From: Chara braunii
Taxonomy: Eukaryota; Streptophyta; Charophyceae; Charales; Characeae
Direction: 5' to 3'
Length of the DNA stretch: 47,405 nt
Assembly: GCA_003427395.1 (NCBI GenBank)
Contig: BFEA01000040.1
Coordinates: 4,197,163 to 4,244,567 of the forward strand
The translations under genes and the position numbers were made by a program. The notes under the pieces were generated by a model. The model did no database searches and was not told where the DNA came from. It saw only the letters and a list, made by a program, of their open reading frames with translations. Shown here piece after piece: positions 1 through 10,599 of this stretch (the first letter of the stretch is position 1; every line of letters begins with the position of its first letter).

Positions 1-7
1 AAAAAAA

Positions 8-178
8 GGTTACAGGGCAGCGCCACCCACCCCAGCACCCACCCTCGTCAGCCAGATTGTAGCCTTCGGTCAAGTATTGTAATTGCCTTCCACCCTAAGC
101 AATCCCCAGATCTCTATCCAAGGCCTCAAGCTCCTTATGAAGGTTACAGGGCGATGCCCCAGCACCGGCCAGCGTCGT
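8..178. repeat. Dispersed repeat family T, copy 1
   Basis: The motif GGTTACAGGGC occurs at 8-18 and again at 142-152. The second motif is followed by CCCCAGCACCGGCCAGCGTCG. The same two-motif layout with nearly the same spacing (about 133 bp) recurs at 5271-5448, and a shorter version at 5791-5940. There is no open frame and no recognised family. The left end may run off the window. Confidence 0.6.
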
Positions 179-344
179 TCTGGTTTCCACTCAACCTGGG
201 CAAGAACACAATAAAAACTCAATTAGGAAGGCTAATACACAAAGTTCAACATCAGAAGTCAGAGTCGCGGACACATTGCTCAACGCTGTCGTACCCACCA
301 GGTCAGGTACACAGTTCAAGGCCCTGGCTGGGCAGGTTGCCACT

Positions 345-348
<4 letters not shown>

Positions 349-375
<27 letters not shown>

Positions 376-495
376 GAAAAACTGCTCGATCGCCTGCTAG
401 GGGCGCTGGTACGAGCAGACGTCCCTAGCAGTGTCGAGATGGCTCCATCTATTGGTGGGGAGCAGCACCTGCTGGAAATCGGGTCCAGCGTCCCT
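349..495 (-). repeat. Two-hairpin poly-A repeat family H, copy A
   Basis: On the minus strand this reads GGGACGCTGGACCCG, then TTTCCAGCAGGTGCTGCTC, then CCCACCAATAGATGGAGCC, then about 65 variable bases and a 27-base poly-A (poly-T at 349-375 on plus). The same core recurs near 4.7, 20.3, 24.5, 24.9 and 37.1 kb. The core can fold as two short hairpins. A 3' poly-A with a conserved core suggests a retroposed short element; no Pol III boxes were recognised. Confidence 0.7.
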
Positions 496-507
496 ATGAT
501 GTACAAT

Positions 508-547
508 GTGAATCATGCTGTGAATCATGCTGTGAATCATGCTGTGA
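508..547. repeat. 12-bp tandem repeat
   Basis: Three perfect copies of GTGAATCATGCT lie directly after the family H core, followed by a partial fourth unit. Confidence 0.85.
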
Positions 548-655
548 CCCTTCATGTGGTCCATACCGTCCCATCAGTGTGATCAGTGAGTGCAAGACTA
601 TGAATATCAATGTGCCTGAGGGGAGGTGGGCGGTAAGCTACCCAGCTCCCTGGCA

Positions 656-985
656 GTTCAATCCTTGCGAGGTCCTTGTCTGTGCTATATCGTATCCGTT
701 TACCGTATTGTGCATTTCTCATCCTTATGAAAGCTGTGTCTGTGTTGTATGCCCGATCCTTGCAAAATCCTTGTCTGTGCTGTATCGTATCCGTTTACCG
801 TATTGTGCATTTCTCATCCTTATGAAGGCAGTGTCTGTGTTGTATACCCCTCTGAGTCCCTGGGTAGATCCCTGTCAGTTCAATCCTTGAAAAGGCCTTG
901 TATGTGCTATAACATGGTCTTATACAGTATTGTGCATTTCTCATCCGTATGAAGGCAGTGGCTGTGTTATATTCCCCGCTGAGTC
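656..985. repeat. Degenerate tandem repeat of about 100 bp
   Basis: Three imperfect units share TTGTCTGTGCTRTATCGTAT, the block TATTGTGCATTTCTCATCC, TATGAAGGCAGTG and GTGTTGTAT. Unit starts are near 656, 756 and 877. The open frames through it are by-products of the repeat and have no coding character. Confidence 0.75.
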
Positions 986-1164
986 CCTGTCTATTCCACC
1001 TTGCCCTCTCCCCATTGCCCTTTCCCCCTGTTCGTGAGTCCTTGCTCTTCACCACTAAGGTCCTAACCCTTCCAATACAACAGTCCACATCTATCGACAT
1101 CAGTGCTGGAGTTGTATTGATGATCTCATCATCCTGTCGCCTGAAGATGTTCCGTCGATCTGCA

Positions 1165-1285
1165 TTCGCCCTTGGGGAGGATCCTGCTTGGCTTTCATTG
1201 ATGACCGCATCGTCCTGTCACCTGNTTCGCCCTTGGGGAGGATCCTGCTTGGCTTTCATTGATGACCGCATCGTCCTGTCACCTG
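1165..1285. repeat. Exact 60-bp duplication around one N (probable assembly join)
   Basis: Bases 1165-1224 and 1226-1285 are identical, and the only base between them is N at 1225. Two overlapping contig ends joined by a placeholder N would give exactly this pattern. A real tandem duplication is possible but less likely. Confidence 0.75.
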
Positions 1286-1297
1286 GAGATGTTCCAT

Positions 1298-2313
1298 TCA
1301 TCTGCATTCGCCCTTGGGGACGACCCTGCTCAGCCGGCTTTGAAGAAGAGGGGCAGGGGCGGGTGGGGGGGTGCAGACGGTGAGCCTAACCCCCAGAAGA
1401 AGGAGGAATCTGTTGGGGTGTACTTTAGCCCGGGAGCATAGTGAAGATAGTCGGGCGAACGAGAACTGAAAATGGCTTCTGGGTAAGCGTTCCCATTGTG
1501 GCTCCATGGCCAACCATTGCTTCCACCTCAGCTGGTTAAACTGATTTAATTCACACAGTCTCTCCGCACTGTCCACCCAGACATTCCGGAAGTTGTCAGC
1601 AAGCTCACGTCTCTTAGTTGGATCTGGCTCTTTCTGGAGCATTGTTGAGAGATCCTGCCAGGCCGCATGTGTGTTTACAGTGATCGTTTCTAGTATCGAG
1701 GCCCGAGCCTCTATATAGCCATATATGTGTTGTTTGTGCTCATATGCACATCTCATCCGCCAGGCAGCCATTAACATCGGCAGTCGCGTTACTTTTAGCA
1801 AGTTAAGACTGAAGGGTGTCCACGTTGCCACTTGTGGGGGTTTTCCCCCAGCAAGATGGTCTTAATGTCCCACGGCAAGTGGTTGCCTGTGAGATAATGC
1901 CATGCTGCATCCCACCATTGCCAAAGCTGGGCCACCATGGTGCGATCGAACAGGCAGTGTTCAAGAGTAGCTCTTTTCCTAGGGAAAGTCCCAGTGCAGT
2001 AGGTGCAAATCGGAGACAGCACGCCCCTTTCTTCCAAGTTCGTTCGTGACACAATCCAATCCGGGGTGGGTAGACACCTATGGATGATCTGCCATTGCAG
2101 CGCACGCAGGTTAGTGGGCCGAATAGTCGAGTAGGTTGCCCACCTTGGCATGTTAAGGTGTCTCACTTCCAATGGCGAGTCTCTAGCCCACCTCTGCTTG
2201 ATCTGTTCATTTATAGGTGCCGGTTTCCTTGCTGCTCTGTACCCAGCCTTTACTGTGTACTGCCAAACCTGCAGCTTTGGGGAGCTCCCCGCCACTGTTC
2301 TAAAAATCATCAA
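1298..2313 (-). pseudogene. LINE L1: ORF2 C-terminal fragment with zf-RVT domain
   Basis: This is the 3' part of a non-LTR retrotransposon ORF2, read from 2313 down. The first 172-codon segment (2313-1795) matches the reverse-transcriptase zinc-binding (zf-RVT) region: an ALQWQIIHRCLPTPDWI stretch, then CTYC and EHCLFD. The last cysteine of the usual C-x2-C...H-x4-C pattern is Asp here, and the spacing to His is two residues shorter than in L3. The frame then shifts, and the second segment (1831-1298) continues with a helical C-terminal tail like the ends of L2 and L3. Endonuclease and RT catalytic domains are absent, so this is a 5'-truncated dead copy. The sequence is GC-rich, as in L4 and unlike L2 and L3. 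Confidence 0.85.
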
Positions 2314-3542
2314 ACCAACATCAAACAGACAGGGTTAGAGATCCTTGCTGTACTTCCGCTTCATCAAAAACATAAGCAGGCGTACCAACTGCAGGTGCCA
2401 CGTGCGAAACCCTGCTGCTACTCACACAGAAAATCACACAGATCCGAGTAAGAAAAGACAGGAAACCACAAGTTCGAAGAACGACCGGACACGTACCAAG
2501 TTCGAAACCTTACTAGTGCTCACACCACCCACTACATGCATGTATGTGGGGGGGAGCGGTAGGAAGCGATTGCCTAGGGGAGGTTTTGGAAGTGCTTGGG
2601 GAGTGTCCGGAGGGGGGCACCAGGCACATCAACCATAAAGCCGACCTCTTTTGTCGCCAAAAGGGGTTGCGCGGGTTTTGTACGGGGGGTACTGTGGTTG
2701 TACTACACAATGTACGGTAACCACCGTCGCAGATTTCAGTAACCACTGTCGCAGATTTCAGTATCATAATGTCCGGTTCTACCGTGTTCAATGAGCTGCG
2801 TAGGACCTCGTTGGTGGAAAGTCGCTGAATCTGCATGCCAGCACGAGTCCTCTGAGAGCTGTTTTCGAAACCAAAGGACGCCAGCACAAATCCAGCAGCT
2901 ATGTTTGATTTCGCCAGCTCAGCCTGTTTTCAAGAAGAAACAACAGCAGACGCGGCAGGTATTGAATTCGCAAACTTTAGGCAAAAAAAGCATGCACCCG
3001 CAAAGACATCACGGCCTGAGTTTGGAACAGCAATTTCGGTAGAAAAGAATGCGCTGGGCTTTTTTTTTAACCTTCTTTCCCCGTCTGACACCACGGCCGA
3101 CCCCTGTAGTTATGGCACCATGGCCGTTGGTACTTTCATTGCTTTTTCAAACACGGCGCCTGTTTTCTTCGCTGGCACTGCAGTGGCGCACATTCCATAC
3201 TTTTTTTTTCGTTTTTTTTTTTTCCGTTTTTTTTCCGTTTTTTTTTTCGTTTTTTTTTCCTTTTTTTTTTAAGTGACATCACCGTACTTGCCCCTTTCAA
3301 GAAAGTTGGAGGACATGGGCTGTTCTGAGAAATCGGAGGATGCCTGCAGCTCTCAGCAAGCTGTGTTGGCTTTGAGACACCACTCACAAAACAAAAAAAG
3401 AAAAAACGACTGCACCTTCCTGCAGAAGTTGGCAAAAAACATTCATCATGTGGAAGTAATCAATCATTTCCCACCCGCGCCGGGTGTTAGGAACTTGGGT
3501 ACTGCTCCTCCATACAGAGCAGAGATAGATAGGCGTAGTTGT
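2314..3542. other. No gene recognised; short repeats and a poly-T/C tract
   Basis: A 22-bp unit is duplicated at 2719-2740 and 2741-2762, differing at one base. A run of T blocks broken by single C or CCG lies at 3201-3270. Several frames of 60-125 codons are open, but none resembles a known domain and they overlap each other on both strands. Confidence 0.6.
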
Positions 3543-3800
3543 GGTGGAATAGAGTAAACTCTTTCCTACTCAAACATTTAGATATGACGAGAGTGGAGGC
3601 ATTCATGCAACGGCACATCTTCTTGAGCAGACAACAGGAACGAGTAGAGAGAGCAGATGCATTGGAAGGGAAGAGGAGAATAAGACGACGAAGAAGAAGA
3701 AGAAAAGGAAGAGGAAGGAAGAGGAAAGGAAGACCAGAGAGAGGGGGTGTGGACTGAAAACGAGTACCAAGACGCGACTGAAAACCCCGGCATAGAAGAA
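3543..3800 (+). repeat. Arg-rich ORF repeat (family R), copy 1
   Basis: About 257 bp are nearly identical to 18149-18406. Both copies encode a peptide of about 70 residues: a WNRVNSFLLKHLDM start, an amphipathic middle (RVEAFMQRHIFLSRQQERVE) and a very basic tail with seven consecutive Arg, then KGRGRKRKG and a stop. This copy has TTG at the position of the ATG in copy 2 and ends in TGA. Similarity stops sharply at both ends. I do not recognise the protein. It could be one exon of a mobile-element gene or a short retroposed or transposed unit. Confidence 0.6.
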
Positions 3801-4604
3801 GGCCGGTAAAGAAAACAATCACCGCATATCCCGAACGCGACGCCAATAAGATTGTGAAAATATATATATCCAATGCAGAAACCCTTTAACCAACCCGTTG
3901 TCTTCATGTCCATTGCCATAGCCGCCGACAATCTGACCATGGATGGGTAGCGCGACCCGACTAGTTTCGGCCCTGCACTACTTCGGCCATCTTTCAGGGG
4001 TCTTTGACTTGAACAGCCGCGAAATGAGGCCACAGTGATCATCTTCCTAGAATAAGTAGCTAGAGAGAGAAAAGCGTACCGCGCCAAAAAACTACGTCAA
4101 CCTCCGAGACCAAAACAGGCAGCTATTCACGGTCAGAACCCGCTGCAGACCCTTGTCACGTTCCAAAAATTTTCAAAAACCCATCCAGATATTGATCCTC
4201 CTCTACACAAGGGCTCTCACAAACAAGCCCAGCCAGCAATCAGTTATACCCATGTTCGCCGGAAGAGCCAAGACAGAAAACAGAGCAGAGTCCAGGTTTG
4301 GCATGAGCCCACTGGGCCCAGTAAACCGTCAGAGGGAGGACAAAAGGAGAAAAGAAATCACAAAGTCCCACAGTTGGCCAGCTATACATTCAATAGAGAT
4401 ACAGGAAGAAGGGGAAAGGAAACAGAAGAAAAAAAAAACAGTTCCCCCAGATGTTATCAGAGCTGGTCCCAATGAACAGTCAGAGGGAGGACAGAAGGAG
4501 AGAAGAAAAGAAGTCACATATACCCATAGTTGACCAGATACACAATCAAAAGAAAAAAAGAAAAGAAAAAGAAAAAGAAAAAGAAGAGAGTCAGAAAAGT
4601 GTCC
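3801..4604. other. No gene recognised; degenerate direct duplication
   Basis: The segments near 4315-4395 and 4463-4550 are imperfect direct repeats sharing GTCAGAGGGAGGACA, AAGGAGA, CCCA.AGTTG.CCAG and ATACA..CAA. They are separated by purine-rich DNA. The remainder shows nothing recognisable. Confidence 0.55.
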
Positions 4605-4768
4605 TACCTTTATTTTTTTAATTTTTTTTATTTTTTATTTTTGGAAAAAAGCTCCATCTATTGGTGGGGAGCAGCACCTGCTGGAAACCGGGTCCAGCAT
4701 CCCATAGATACAACCATATCCTCACAAATTGGCACAAACTGGGAACCGGGCCCAGCGTCCCATAACGA
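4605..4768 (-). repeat. Family H repeat, copy B
   Basis: The core CTCCATCTATTGGTGGGGAG...CTGGAAACCGGGTCCAG lies at 4651-4704 on plus. An A/T-rich tract at 4611-4645 corresponds to its poly-A tail on minus. A second half-core (GGGAACCGGGCCCAGCGTCCC) sits about 60 bp away at 4741-4761. Confidence 0.7.
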
Positions 4769-4789
4769 GTACGCTCAGAAAACTTTAAC

Positions 4790-5270
4790 AGAAAATTCAT
4801 GAAAATGAGACAAGGAACTACTAGAAAAATCTAATCGGCCTAAGGATGGAATTTTGGAATTTGAGATACCGGGGCCATTACCCGGCTTTGGCTCGAAAAA
4901 ATTGGAGCTACTTCAGACCTGTCTATCTTCATGATTAAGCGAAATTCAGAAACGACTCAGAAACCCCCCCATCAATCCACTATACCTCACTCCGGCAAGA
5001 CTGACTACAGCGGAGCCACCATCTCTGCTGCTGCTATGCCATACTCCCATCCTACCAGCTAGCCCCCTCACTGGTAGAACGCATGGTAACCCACCATCCT
5101 CTCCCACTCACCTTACTCTTACCATCGTTCCAGAAGCCTGAGAATAGGCCATAGAGGTCCTACGATTATTCCAAAAGCCTCGAAATCCCCCATAAACCCT
5201 TCCGACGTTCTCCAAAACTGTCGTACTCCCTGCCGATCTCTTCTAGGTCTCACACCCCCACTTTCTGCTG
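4790..5270. other. No feature seen
   Basis: Moderately C-rich unique-looking DNA. There is no open frame of note and I found no repeat match within the window. Confidence 0.5.
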
Positions 5271-5448
5271 GGTTACAGGGCAGCGCGACTCACCCCAGCT
5301 CCGATCAACGTCGTCCCCGGCGGCAACCCTTGGTTGTCCCGTGGAACGCCCACCCGAAGACATCCTCACATCTCTCTACCAGACCTCACGCTCCTGCATC
5401 GCAGGTTACGGGGCAACACCCCAGCACCGGTCAGCGTCGTTTTGGCAT
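5271..5448. repeat. Dispersed repeat family T, copy 2
   Basis: GGTTACAGGGC occurs at 5271-5281 and GGTTACGGGGC at 5404-5414, a spacing of 133 bp. The second is followed by ACCCCAGCACCGGTCAGCG, as in copy 1. Confidence 0.6.
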
Positions 5449-5790
5449 CGAACAACCGCAGGTCACTGAGTATAACAGCATTGAAGCCACCTAAGACGAG
5501 TTAGTAGGGATCCCAAAGTCCTAAAAAACATTTGTAGGACCACTGAGCACCCAAATCTTTTTTGGGACATTCGGGAAAAAAAAACTTAGAAAAATATAAG
5601 GGCGGGGGGGGCAAGACTAAATCTGCCTACTATCCTAGATTCCCCCTTCCAACAGATGGGGCGTCGGTCCAGGCTTTCAGTCCTCGTACCAGGACACCAC
5701 AACCCTCTCCAATACCGATATAACCTAACTCTGACAGACAGGAAGTGCCTTCCTCCCTCGACAATTCCCTTAGTGGCAAGCCCCTAAACA

Positions 5791-5940
5791 GGTTACAGGG
5801 TCAAAACCCCGGCGCCAACTACTTCAGACGATCTGGTTATGCCTTCCACCCTCGCCATAACTTCCCAGGCCTCAAGATCCCCCTGGGTTACAGAGCAGAG
5901 GCTCCAGCACCGGCCTGTGTCGTCCCAGCATCGTCCTTCT
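5791..5940. repeat. Dispersed repeat family T, copy 3 (short spacing)
   Basis: GGTTACAGGG at 5791 and GGTTACAGAGC at 5886 are followed by CTCCAGCACCGGCCTG and TCGTCC. The interval is 95 bp here. The stretch TATGCCTTCCACCCTCGCCA between them resembles a segment of copy 1 near 90-110. Confidence 0.5.
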
Positions 5941-6158
5941 AACCTACTTACCCTAACAAACAACCCTTTCTGTTGAGAATCCCCTTGCTACCTTCCTTCC
6001 TTCAAGTCTAGCTCCCCCCCCCATTCGGCTCACTGTGTAGCCATCGAACACACTCCTTCCCTCGAAAAACAAAATCCTAACACACTGGTATAAGCAGCCA
6101 CCCCCTTGCCTTCTCTCCCCATCCGCCAGTACTGATCCGACCCTAATGTTTCAAAATC

Positions 6159-6973
6159 CTAATCTTGTCTCACATTCAGCACTTCCCCTTTTGTGGTCTG
6201 ATCCCATACAGTCAGGCATTGTACCCAAAATTCCCAAATGCCTCCAAATTTCTTAGAAAAATTTCGCAGTGTTCCATCAAAGTACTCATCTGGAAAACCT
6301 CTCAACCACAGCTCTATCTTAAGCGTGAAAAGGAATGCCACCTCAGCCCCACGCAGTGTGGTGAAGCGTTTTGCCCGATGCATACAACCCCCAATAACTG
6401 CGACCTTCAGTTGCCGACTGATGAAGCTGAGAAATCCTGGATGTTCTGAAACTATATCCTATTCTCCTTCACCCATCTTTGTTTTTTGTGCATAGTCACA
6501 CAGACAATTCCTAGAGGCATTCTGCAGACTTTCAATACAAAGCCAAAAAAATCCCAGTAGTTGTCGACGCTTGTCCTCTCCAGCGTTAAATTCTTGTTGT
6601 AGGAATTCTGGAAAAGCCCAAGGGTTTCCCTCGCCCGCTGGAAGGAGGACTCATCTTCCTCAACATAACGGATGAAAATTGACAGATCATCCACAATTCT
6701 TACCCCTCTCACCAGCCGTCAGTCACACCCCGAGGAAGAGAGAAAGGAGAATTTGTAGTACGCACACAGAAGGCAGGCGAGGGCCGGATTAGAGGTTTTG
6801 CCCATGGGAATTCCTACCGTTTGCCTATGGAAATGGCCACAGACCTTCACAAAAATGTTTTCCAATTCAAAAGTCACGTAACGTCGCAACAGTCCAAAGG
6901 AAATATCCAAAACCCCCAACGGAATGCCCCCTTTCCTCGACCTCACCTCCTTACCCCTCTTCTTGACAACCAC
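6159..6973 (-). pseudogene. Reverse transcriptase remnant, Penelope-like character
   Basis: Reading minus from 6973, the frame shows HRQTVGIPMGK..NPALACL followed by a YYKF segment. After one in-frame TGA (6719-6721) it continues with RGVRIVDDLSIFIRY and ERTSVDNYWDFFGF. The VDDL box is the RT catalytic DD motif. After a frameshift near 6400 a further segment (6383-6159) reads VIGGCMHRAKRFTTL and ELWLRGFPDEYFDG. The wording GIPMG, R-x-VDDL and a C-terminal (L)RGFP segment is nearer to Penelope-like RTs than to the LINEs here. The RT fingers and any endonuclease are absent. It is separate from L2, which lies on the opposite strand just downstream. Confidence 0.7.
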
Positions 6974-7221
6974 ACCCTGATAACCCCTGCATGTCTAATA
7001 GTCCGTTACCCATTCGACCTCCTCACCAGCCGTCACTCACACTGAATCACCTCTTTTCCCTTTGCCCCGGTCGATATCTCCGATGTCACGTCGACTTATC
7101 ACGAAGAACAATTTACAAATTCAGATCAGGAAATGGATCAGGAAATGGATCCAGAAATGGACCAAGAAGGAGAAACAAAAACGGGGGATGAAACAAAGAA
7201 AGCAGAGTGTATGGGAGATTG

Positions 7222-7786
7222 GTTGAATCAGAAAAAACTCTACTACTGCCTCTAAGCTGTTTTTCATTGCTTCTAGTCTTTTACATATCCATTTAATCTT
7301 GTCATTCATCGATTTGTAAGCACAGCCATCGTAAAAAATCTAATTGCTTGCATGCTTCATGTAGACATCATCCCTGTGTGCCAGTTTATTTGTTGGATAT
7401 GATTTGATCAAGGTTTTTTTCACCCCTTGTTCTATCACTATCTGTTCTGACGGTAGGAAAAGCGAGAGAAAGTACGCTCTAGCTGATGATAGGTTTCTGA
7501 GTGAGATCTTGAGATCATCAGCTGGGGTGCCCGGAGGGTCAATCAAAGATCTGGGGATAGTGAGAGATTTCTCTTGCATTGTTTCTCTCACTTTTTGAGT
7601 CCATAATGGTTGAGGGGGCTTTGGTACTAATGCTATTTCAGATTCCTTTTCAGAGGACTGTGTGTGAGATTTGTTAGAGGAAGAATCAGTGTATATGGAC
7701 TTTCTTTTTTCGGTCTATCTTTCCTCTTCCGTTAACACTTCATTCCTAACTTCCTCCATGTTTACTGTACTCTGTCTGTTTGACCA
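7222..7786 (-). pseudogene. L2 ORF1 N-terminal part, inverted segment
   Basis: On the minus strand, an ATG near 7760 starts MEEVRNEV, then after a stop the frame gives PPQPLWTQKVRETMQ, DLKISLRNLSSARAYF, VYMKHASN, NDKIKWICKRLEAMK and FFLIQP. These match in order the N-terminal half of the L4 ORF1 (WAERVKE, VPLRNLTTAGAFF, FIRHASN, NDKVRWIGEKLAAFK, LFLIQP). The rest of the same ORF continues on the plus strand from about 7788. The segment was therefore inverted after or during insertion. It contains stop codons and is not functional. Confidence 0.8.
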
Positions 7787-7787
7787 G

Positions 7788-8535
7788 GACAAAAAACAGA
7801 TGGATGGATAGAGAAAACTCTACTGGGATAGATTTGAGGTTAGAGTTTTTCCGTGGCTACCAAAAAAGATAGGACCTGAGGAAAGAAGAGAACAGTTAAT
7901 GAAGGATTTCTATTGGGTTGAAATGAGGCATATACCAATTGAAGTGCAAGCTGCATTCGTCCACGATTTTGGACACAAGTTCAAAATCATGGATTTTATT
8001 GATCCCCTTCCTACATATGTGGTCCAAAGGGATGATTACCTCATGTTAGCGATTGACCTTCCATAGGATCAACCCTTTTCATTGGATGAAATCATCCCCT
8101 TCAAAATGGGAGAGAGAGTTTACCAAAGACACACGACACATAAGTTTAGGCCATGGTGTTTCAAGTGCAACGCGTACGGTCATCTAAATACGGAGTTTGT
8201 ATGTCCACGTCATCCGCAACTTGCCCTTCTTATATAACAACGACTCAAAAAGGATCCACAGAGATCTCACAGGTGGATCTCAATAATGTCTGCTTATGAA
8301 GGTTGGGTATACAGTGAAGATCTCAATCAAACAGGGCAGCCCATTGACTGGTATTGGGAAGGTCGTGGTGACTTACGAAAAACTCTCTGGCCTCCAGCAG
8401 ACTGGCTTCCCTATGTGCAGGCTCATGAAGTTCAACAACAACAACAAAACAGCACGCACAGTCAATCAGACTTGGAAAAGGAAACACTCACTCACTTCAG
8501 AAGATCTAGCAACGTAATCGAGTTCGATTAGGATC
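7788..8535 (+). pseudogene. L2 ORF1: gag-like domain and zinc knuckle
   Basis: The plus strand from 7788 reads DKKQMDG*, VRVFPW, GPEERREQLMKDFYWVEMRH, FIDPLPTYVVQRDDYLMLA, then HKFRPWCFKCNAYGHLNTEF with a final Cys. This is a C-x2-C-x4-H-x6-C knuckle, two residues longer than canonical CCHC, and the L4 copy has the same spacing. The segment aligns over its length with L4 ORF1. In-frame stops (for example TAG at about 8066) break it. In this family ORF1 binds the element RNA and forms the RNP. Confidence 0.85.
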
Positions 8536-10560
8536 CATGGAAAATGAAGGAAAGGGGGAAGGACAAGATGAAGAGGTAGAGATGAGTTAGCAGTCTGGAC
8601 AACGACAAGGTTAAGAGAGAAGTATGGCAGGACAGAAGGAGGGAGGGAGAAATTTGATTGGCCCATCTCCGACGAATTACATAACCAATATAGAAATCAT
8701 GTTGGGACTGAGTGAAAGGAAGTTAGAAGAGAAGCCATAGCAAAGAAGAGTCCCCATGAGAAGCAACCGGATCAATCAAGACAGTTTGATCAATCTGAAC
8801 AGGTTGAAAAATCTGAACACTCTGAACTGTCTGGCCAACCTCAGTAAAGTTCCTTGCAGAATCAAAGGAGGGGGAGACTACACCTCAACAGGTACAGTGA
8901 TTTGGTCAACTCCTCTGATACAGAAGTAACTGAAGTGTTCTCACATGCTCTTAGAATAGCCAACGATCCAGAACAGGCCTTCAACAAGGAGTCAATGGAA
9001 ACAATGACCTCAATGGAGATAGATCATTTCAAAGATGTTATTGGATCACAATCGATGGAGGTGGAAGAAACTCCGGTGGCGATGCCACCACTCACCTCAC
9101 TCTTCCAATTAGTTGGAAAACAAATTTTTTCTGATGATCTACAAGATTTACACTCAGAACTCATCGAACTGACTGATTGGATTGTGAGAAATCTGAGATC
9201 TAAATATCCTGAACTGACAAAAGAAGTATGGGAACAGATCCATTGACAGCTCAGGGCCATGTTGGCAAACATTGACAGTTTGAAGTATGGCCCCCCTCCT
9301 GGTTCATATTGGATGAAACTAAGTAATAGATTATTAAATATTGTTATCAATAGACTCCATCTGTCACAGGTCCTTCATCCCATGATGCACAAGCAACTAA
9401 CGAAAGCGCAGTATGAGACTGAAGCAGGTCTGAGAAGCCTATAACAGGTCCTTTAGCCCACGATGTACAAGCAACTAACGGAAGCGCAGTATGAGATTGA
9501 AGCAGGCCTTAGAAGCCTGAGGAGTCCAAGAAGAATGAGAAGATTGAAAGAAATGGCGAGAAGGAAGGGGATACACGCAGGAGGAAATAAGAAGAAACGG
9601 GACCAAAGGTGCCTCTCCACCAAATGCGTTTACAACAAAAACACCAAGAGCAAAAATGACACCAAAAGAAAAAAAGTCAAAAACAAAAAAATAATTAAAA
9701 AAAAACTCAACTGCTCGAAGTCTGAGCCTAGAAGCACCCCCCCCCAGTCTACCTATACACAAAAATCAAAGGTAACAGAGGAGGTGTGGGATGACAAACA
9801 GAAAGGGAATACAATCCCTGATGCAAACCCTGTAATGACAAGGGGCCCAGATTTGGGTTCCCTCCGGGCCCAGATGGATGATGAGGCTGTACAGAACATT
9901 CGAGGGATGACTCAGATGGATGTTGAGTCTGTGCAGAACGTTGGAGGGATGGACAGTAGCAACGATAAACGAGTTTCTATAACTTAGGTAGGCAGCCAAG
10001 GAAATAGTCCACCTCACACTCTGATAAGCAACGGACCCCTTATCATGGACTCTCACAGAGGCATATCAGAGAGTGTGGAACAAACAGAGGGACTAATCTG
10101 GCCTTATCAAGACTTTCATCATAATGGTGTAGTCACCCAAAAGATTGTTGCATTCAAGGAGGGTGAAGGGAAGGAATATGAGATAGAGCAAGACCCAGTT
10201 GTAACAATTGCACCATTTCTGTATGAGCCATTACCCCGAAAGATGATAAAGGAGAACTCTGAATCAAAAAATACGACCATTCAATTAACATACGTGATAT
10301 CGAAAGTCACGGGGGGAAAAAAACACTTACTTCAAAAGAAAAGAATTAGAACTTAAATTGGATGGGGAAATCAATACAGGATACCAAGATAACTCAGAGG
10401 AATCAGGGAGGTGTGAGAAATCAGATGAATCTAACGAATCCGTGGAATCTGAAGAGTCAAAAGTTGAAGAAAACTCAAAGATTCAGAACCTTGATACTTT
10501 TGAGACAACTTGGGTCATTGAGGACCCTAACCCTTTGATAGATTTGATGGAAGACCTATA
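8536..10560 (+). pseudogene. L2 ORF1: acidic linker and DWI/YP helical segment
   Basis: Open stretches at 8854-9246, 9463-9987 and 10045-10356 share one frame and are separated by stops; 10358-10561 is in another frame. The first carries LTDWIVRNLRSKYPELTKEVW, matching DWILKHLQSDYPNENEEYW in L4. The rest is charged and low in complexity (Glu/Ser-rich near 10390-10470, Lys-rich near 9660-9710). A 76-bp tandem duplication covers 9370-9521. I recognise no named domain here. The ordering matches L4, so it is the middle of a long ORF1. Confidence 0.65.
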
Positions 10561-10599
10561 GGAAGAGAATGACGAAAATGAGGAGGACACTCAAGACAC

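Noticed and set aside
3136-3435. A minus-strand Lys-rich ORF
   Set aside because: It is the poly-T/C tract read as Lys.
6417-6440. A further hammerhead-like CTGATGAAG...GAAA
   Set aside because: There is no room for stem II between the core boxes, and it lies in the RT remnant.
7490-7530. Hammerhead-like GTTTC...TCATCAG on minus
   Set aside because: The sequence between the boxes cannot form stem II, and it is ORF1 coding sequence of L2.
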